DNA from: Trogon surrucura | Lineage: Eukaryota > Chordata > Aves > Trogoniformes > Trogonidae | Assembly: GCA_020746105.1 (NCBI GenBank) | Contig: CM036635.1 | Location: 11,178,001-11,242,000 of the forward strand | Reading direction: 5' to 3' | DNA length: 64,000 nt | In this document: piece after piece, positions 61,348-64,000 of the stretch | How positions within the stretch are numbered: position 1 is the stretch's first letter | Layout of the letters: each line of letters starts with the position of its first letter | The notes under the pieces: generated by a model | What the model saw: only the letters and a program-made list of their open reading frames with translations | The model's database searches: none | What the model was told of the DNA's origin: nothing | Made by a program: the position numbers and the translations under genes

Positions 61348-64000
61348 TAATAACTAGGATTATGAAGGCTACATACTCAGTTTGGTATTATCTGCCCTCC
61401 TGATCATGTTATTTCACAACAGAGAAATCCAAATTTGCTATTCCTAACGGCAAGAATTATTGCTGGAAAGTTCAGTTTAGATATCCCCGAACAAAACACG
61501 GTCTGGATAATAGATGCAAGAGCAGCGACAAATGTAATGTTCAGCTAAGTAATACAAATGTAAAAATGATGGGGGTGTTAAAATAATTGACCACTGTAGA
61601 AGCCAAACATAATTCTGTATCCTCAGTAGGTTTTTGGCTTAGAGACATTAGGCTGGTAGTTTGCGTTCTGCCAGGCTCAGAAAATGTAGTGATGATATAG
61701 TAAAAGCCATATTTTTATACATTTCAAGCAGGCAGGTTTCTCCCTGACAGCAATGTCCTTCTCTCTCCCACCGAAGCGTAGCTGTGGTGTGGGCCTGTTG
61801 GGTTCTGCCAGCTCGTAACATGTGTTAATCACTGCAAATTACTTTAAGATAGTCTCTGTGTGGATATAGCAGGAGAATTAACATGGAGCCTTTAAACTTT
61901 GAGTCACTTGTTTGTCTGTGAACCCCATTAATGTTAACCCTGAGTTAATTACTCTCCAGAAGCTCTTGGGTGTAAGGTGGTGGTGGATCTCAAACTGATT
62001 CCCAGGGACCAACCAGGTATAATATAAAACCACCAGAGTCAAAGCTAATGGAGTTGGCGTGGGACTAAATTTATCACAGAGAACAGACTTGAAGCAAATC
62101 TGTGAGTATGGGGGATGCACTTCTGCTGTTTCTTTTCAAAAGATAAATGTATGATTTGAAGTGTCACCACAGGCTTCCCTCATTAGACCAAATTCCCCTC
62201 AGAGTGCTTTCCTATTCAGAAGAACGTCGCGCGAATAGAAATTGCTCAGCCGCAAAGCAAGCTTTAAAAAGGTTAATGATTTTAAGGGAAAGTCAGATAT
62301 AAGCACTGATGATGTTATTCCATTTTCTGTAGCAATACACATCTGTTTCTTTCATTCCAATGAAAGCTTTCGTCTCATAAAAGGGCTCTGAGTCTGGGAG
62401 CAGAGTACTTGACTGTACTTTTCTGCTGGACATTTTAAAGGCCTGCAGCCTGGTACTAAACCTTAGGTATTTAAGCTTTTGCCTTCTAGCTTTGTTTTAG
62501 GAATAATGAGCAACTTCACTGACTCCTAGGTGGAATTAAGCTATACTTCTCATAAATTTAATAAAAAAACAGCGCACAAAAATCCTGATTCTGCCCCGTT
62601 CAGAGGTCTGGGTTCAAACCATCCACTGCCTGCTTAGCAAGTGTGTCTCAATGGAAATGATGAGCGCTTGGGCAAGGAGAAGAGTAGATTGTGACAGCAG
62701 TTTCCAGGCCTGATGAGCTAAGAGGGGGGAGTAAAAAAAAGAAAAAATAAGAAACTCTGCATTAGTTCTGTCCAGCAGTCTTTTTTCATAAGGATTTTTG
62801 TTACATGAGGTTTGTATTGAGGGAATAGAGACAGAAGAAAGATGTGTCATCTTGTCACAATTGTGAAGAAACCCAAGTTTGGGCAGGAGATCAGCCTCTA
62901 AATGCAGCTCCTCTCGTTCCATATGAGTCCTGCACCAAGCATTTCTCATGCTGCCGTTGGGATGAGTTATTTTGGGGTAGGTGGTTCCATCAACAGGGCT
63001 CTGATGTCTGTTCAAGACTTCCAACAAAAGATGGTGTGGTGGAGCTGTGGAGCCGGGCGGTGGATGAGCCAGGACCGAGGATGGGGCTACTCCGGCATCG
63101 GTGCCTTTTTCCAGAGCAGGAAGCATCGTGAGCAGGAAGGGTTTGCTGGGAATAAATTTGACACAGTGGAACAAAGTGTTCCCCTTAAATGTGTTCTACG
63201 GCCAGAATAGCATCAGCGTTTCTGCCAAGTAAGGGGCCTGCTGCAGGACAGTTTGGCAAGGGAAAAAATATAGCCCAATTTGTGCTAAGCAGCCTGATAG
63301 TGGGTGGCTGGATTAGGTAATCAAAATTCATTCTTCCTTGCAAAGTGTCTCTGAATGGAATAGTAGAGCAGATAACCTTTTATTTTGTTTTCTTCCCCTG
63401 CACCCCTTTCCAAAGTGTGTGCATTTAAACACCTCCATTCAAATTCTTGCAACTTTAGAAATAAGATCATGAGGGCAGAGCTTGTAATGTAACCCTCCCC
63501 CGGAACCTGAGGGTAGGGCTAGAAAATGATCAGTTGAAAGGCCAGGGGTTCTTAAATTTGTTGAAACTTGGTCCTGGAAGGGATGATCCAGAAAGAAAAC
63601 CTAAGAAAAAGAGGAAAATAACAATACCCTTTTACTTCAGCCTGCTTTTTGGTAAGTGTAATCATTTCTGGGAGAAGTATCAAGATTCACAGCTATCCTC
63701 AACGCTGCCATGTGGGATGAATGAGCTCCTATGAATGGAAGAATCATCATTATGTAGAAATCGCGTGGTTTTGCCTTGAAAAGAGTGATTCTAGTTCAGC
63801 AGTTGTGCTCGACTGCTTCTACTCTTTCGCTGTGTACAAACAAGAAGTGTCTTCTAATTGCCTGGCTTGCAAATTAAAGAAATCTGACTGATTTAGTTCC
63901 CACTGGGAGCAATTTTGACCTCACAGGGTTGGATTTTAATATTCAATGAGGGTATTTAAGAACACATCTGTCTTGTCCCTCTTGCAGCCTTACTCTAGTG

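Larger units (their letters stand above)
49401..64000. other. Intergenic sequence beyond UTS2R, no gene recognised
   Basis: About 14.6 kb upstream of UTS2R. I recognise no exon, RNA gene or clear interspersed repeat. Open frames reach 186 codons (62614-63174, minus) but show no known domain, and that length is expected by chance in a window of this size. Notable non-coding pieces are the AT-rich motif cluster at 59080-59490 and a pyrimidine tract at 61305-61347. Distal regulatory DNA is plausible but not demonstrable here. Confidence 0.6.

Noticed and set aside
62614..63174. 186-codon minus-strand frame
   Set aside because: Same reasons: no domain, irregular composition, and a length compatible with chance.
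1..64000. tRNA, rRNA, CRISPR arrays or bacterial-type operons
   Set aside because: No cloverleaf-like segments, rRNA-like segments or regularly spaced direct repeats were recognised. The window is vertebrate nuclear DNA.

Overview
This window looks like nuclear genomic DNA from a bird. The recognisable interspersed repeats are CR1 LINE fragments, mostly 3' ends carrying the typical ATTCTATGAT-type tails. I see no L1 or Alu-like elements. The two genes I can recognise are vertebrate OGFOD3 and UTS2R. A short piece starting TGTCCTGGTTTCAGCTGGG (43631) resembles the 5' edge of an LTR that I remember from many neoavian genomes, so a neoavian bird is my best guess. That lineage call rests on memory, not on a search.

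Layout. Positions 1-25565 hold the 3' half of OGFOD3 on the + strand. Its last five coding exons are at 4927-4991, 5595-5651, 8791-8944, 15341-15464 and 25429-25565. They join in frame with GT-AG introns of 603, 3139, 6396 and 9964 bp and encode the C-terminal 178 residues, including the Fe(II)/2-oxoglutarate oxygenase core. The earlier exons must lie left of the window. Positions 25566-47717 are 3' UTR and intergenic sequence with CR1 fragments, a near-identical inverted CR1 pair (29400-29503 and 31203-31306), an LTR scrap, and AT-rich stretches that could be regulatory. Positions 47718-48825 hold UTS2R, the urotensin-II receptor, on the - strand, with a CpG island over its 5' end (about 48380-49400). 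Positions 49401-64000 show no gene I can support.

The two genes are convergent (tail to tail), which as I recall is also their arrangement on human 17q25.3. Synteny therefore supports the orthology of both. There is no sign that they work together: OGFOD3 is a membrane-anchored oxygenase of unknown substrate, and UTS2R is a peptide GPCR.

Main points to check: (1) the plausible start codon of UTS2R and its seven-helix body lie in different frames, offset by one base in a GC-rich homopolymer region, most simply an assembly error; (2) the 95%-identical inverted CR1 arms 1.7 kb apart; (3) two AT-rich homeodomain/POU motif clusters. I found no convincing undescribed biological system. The window is an ordinary vertebrate two-gene interval.
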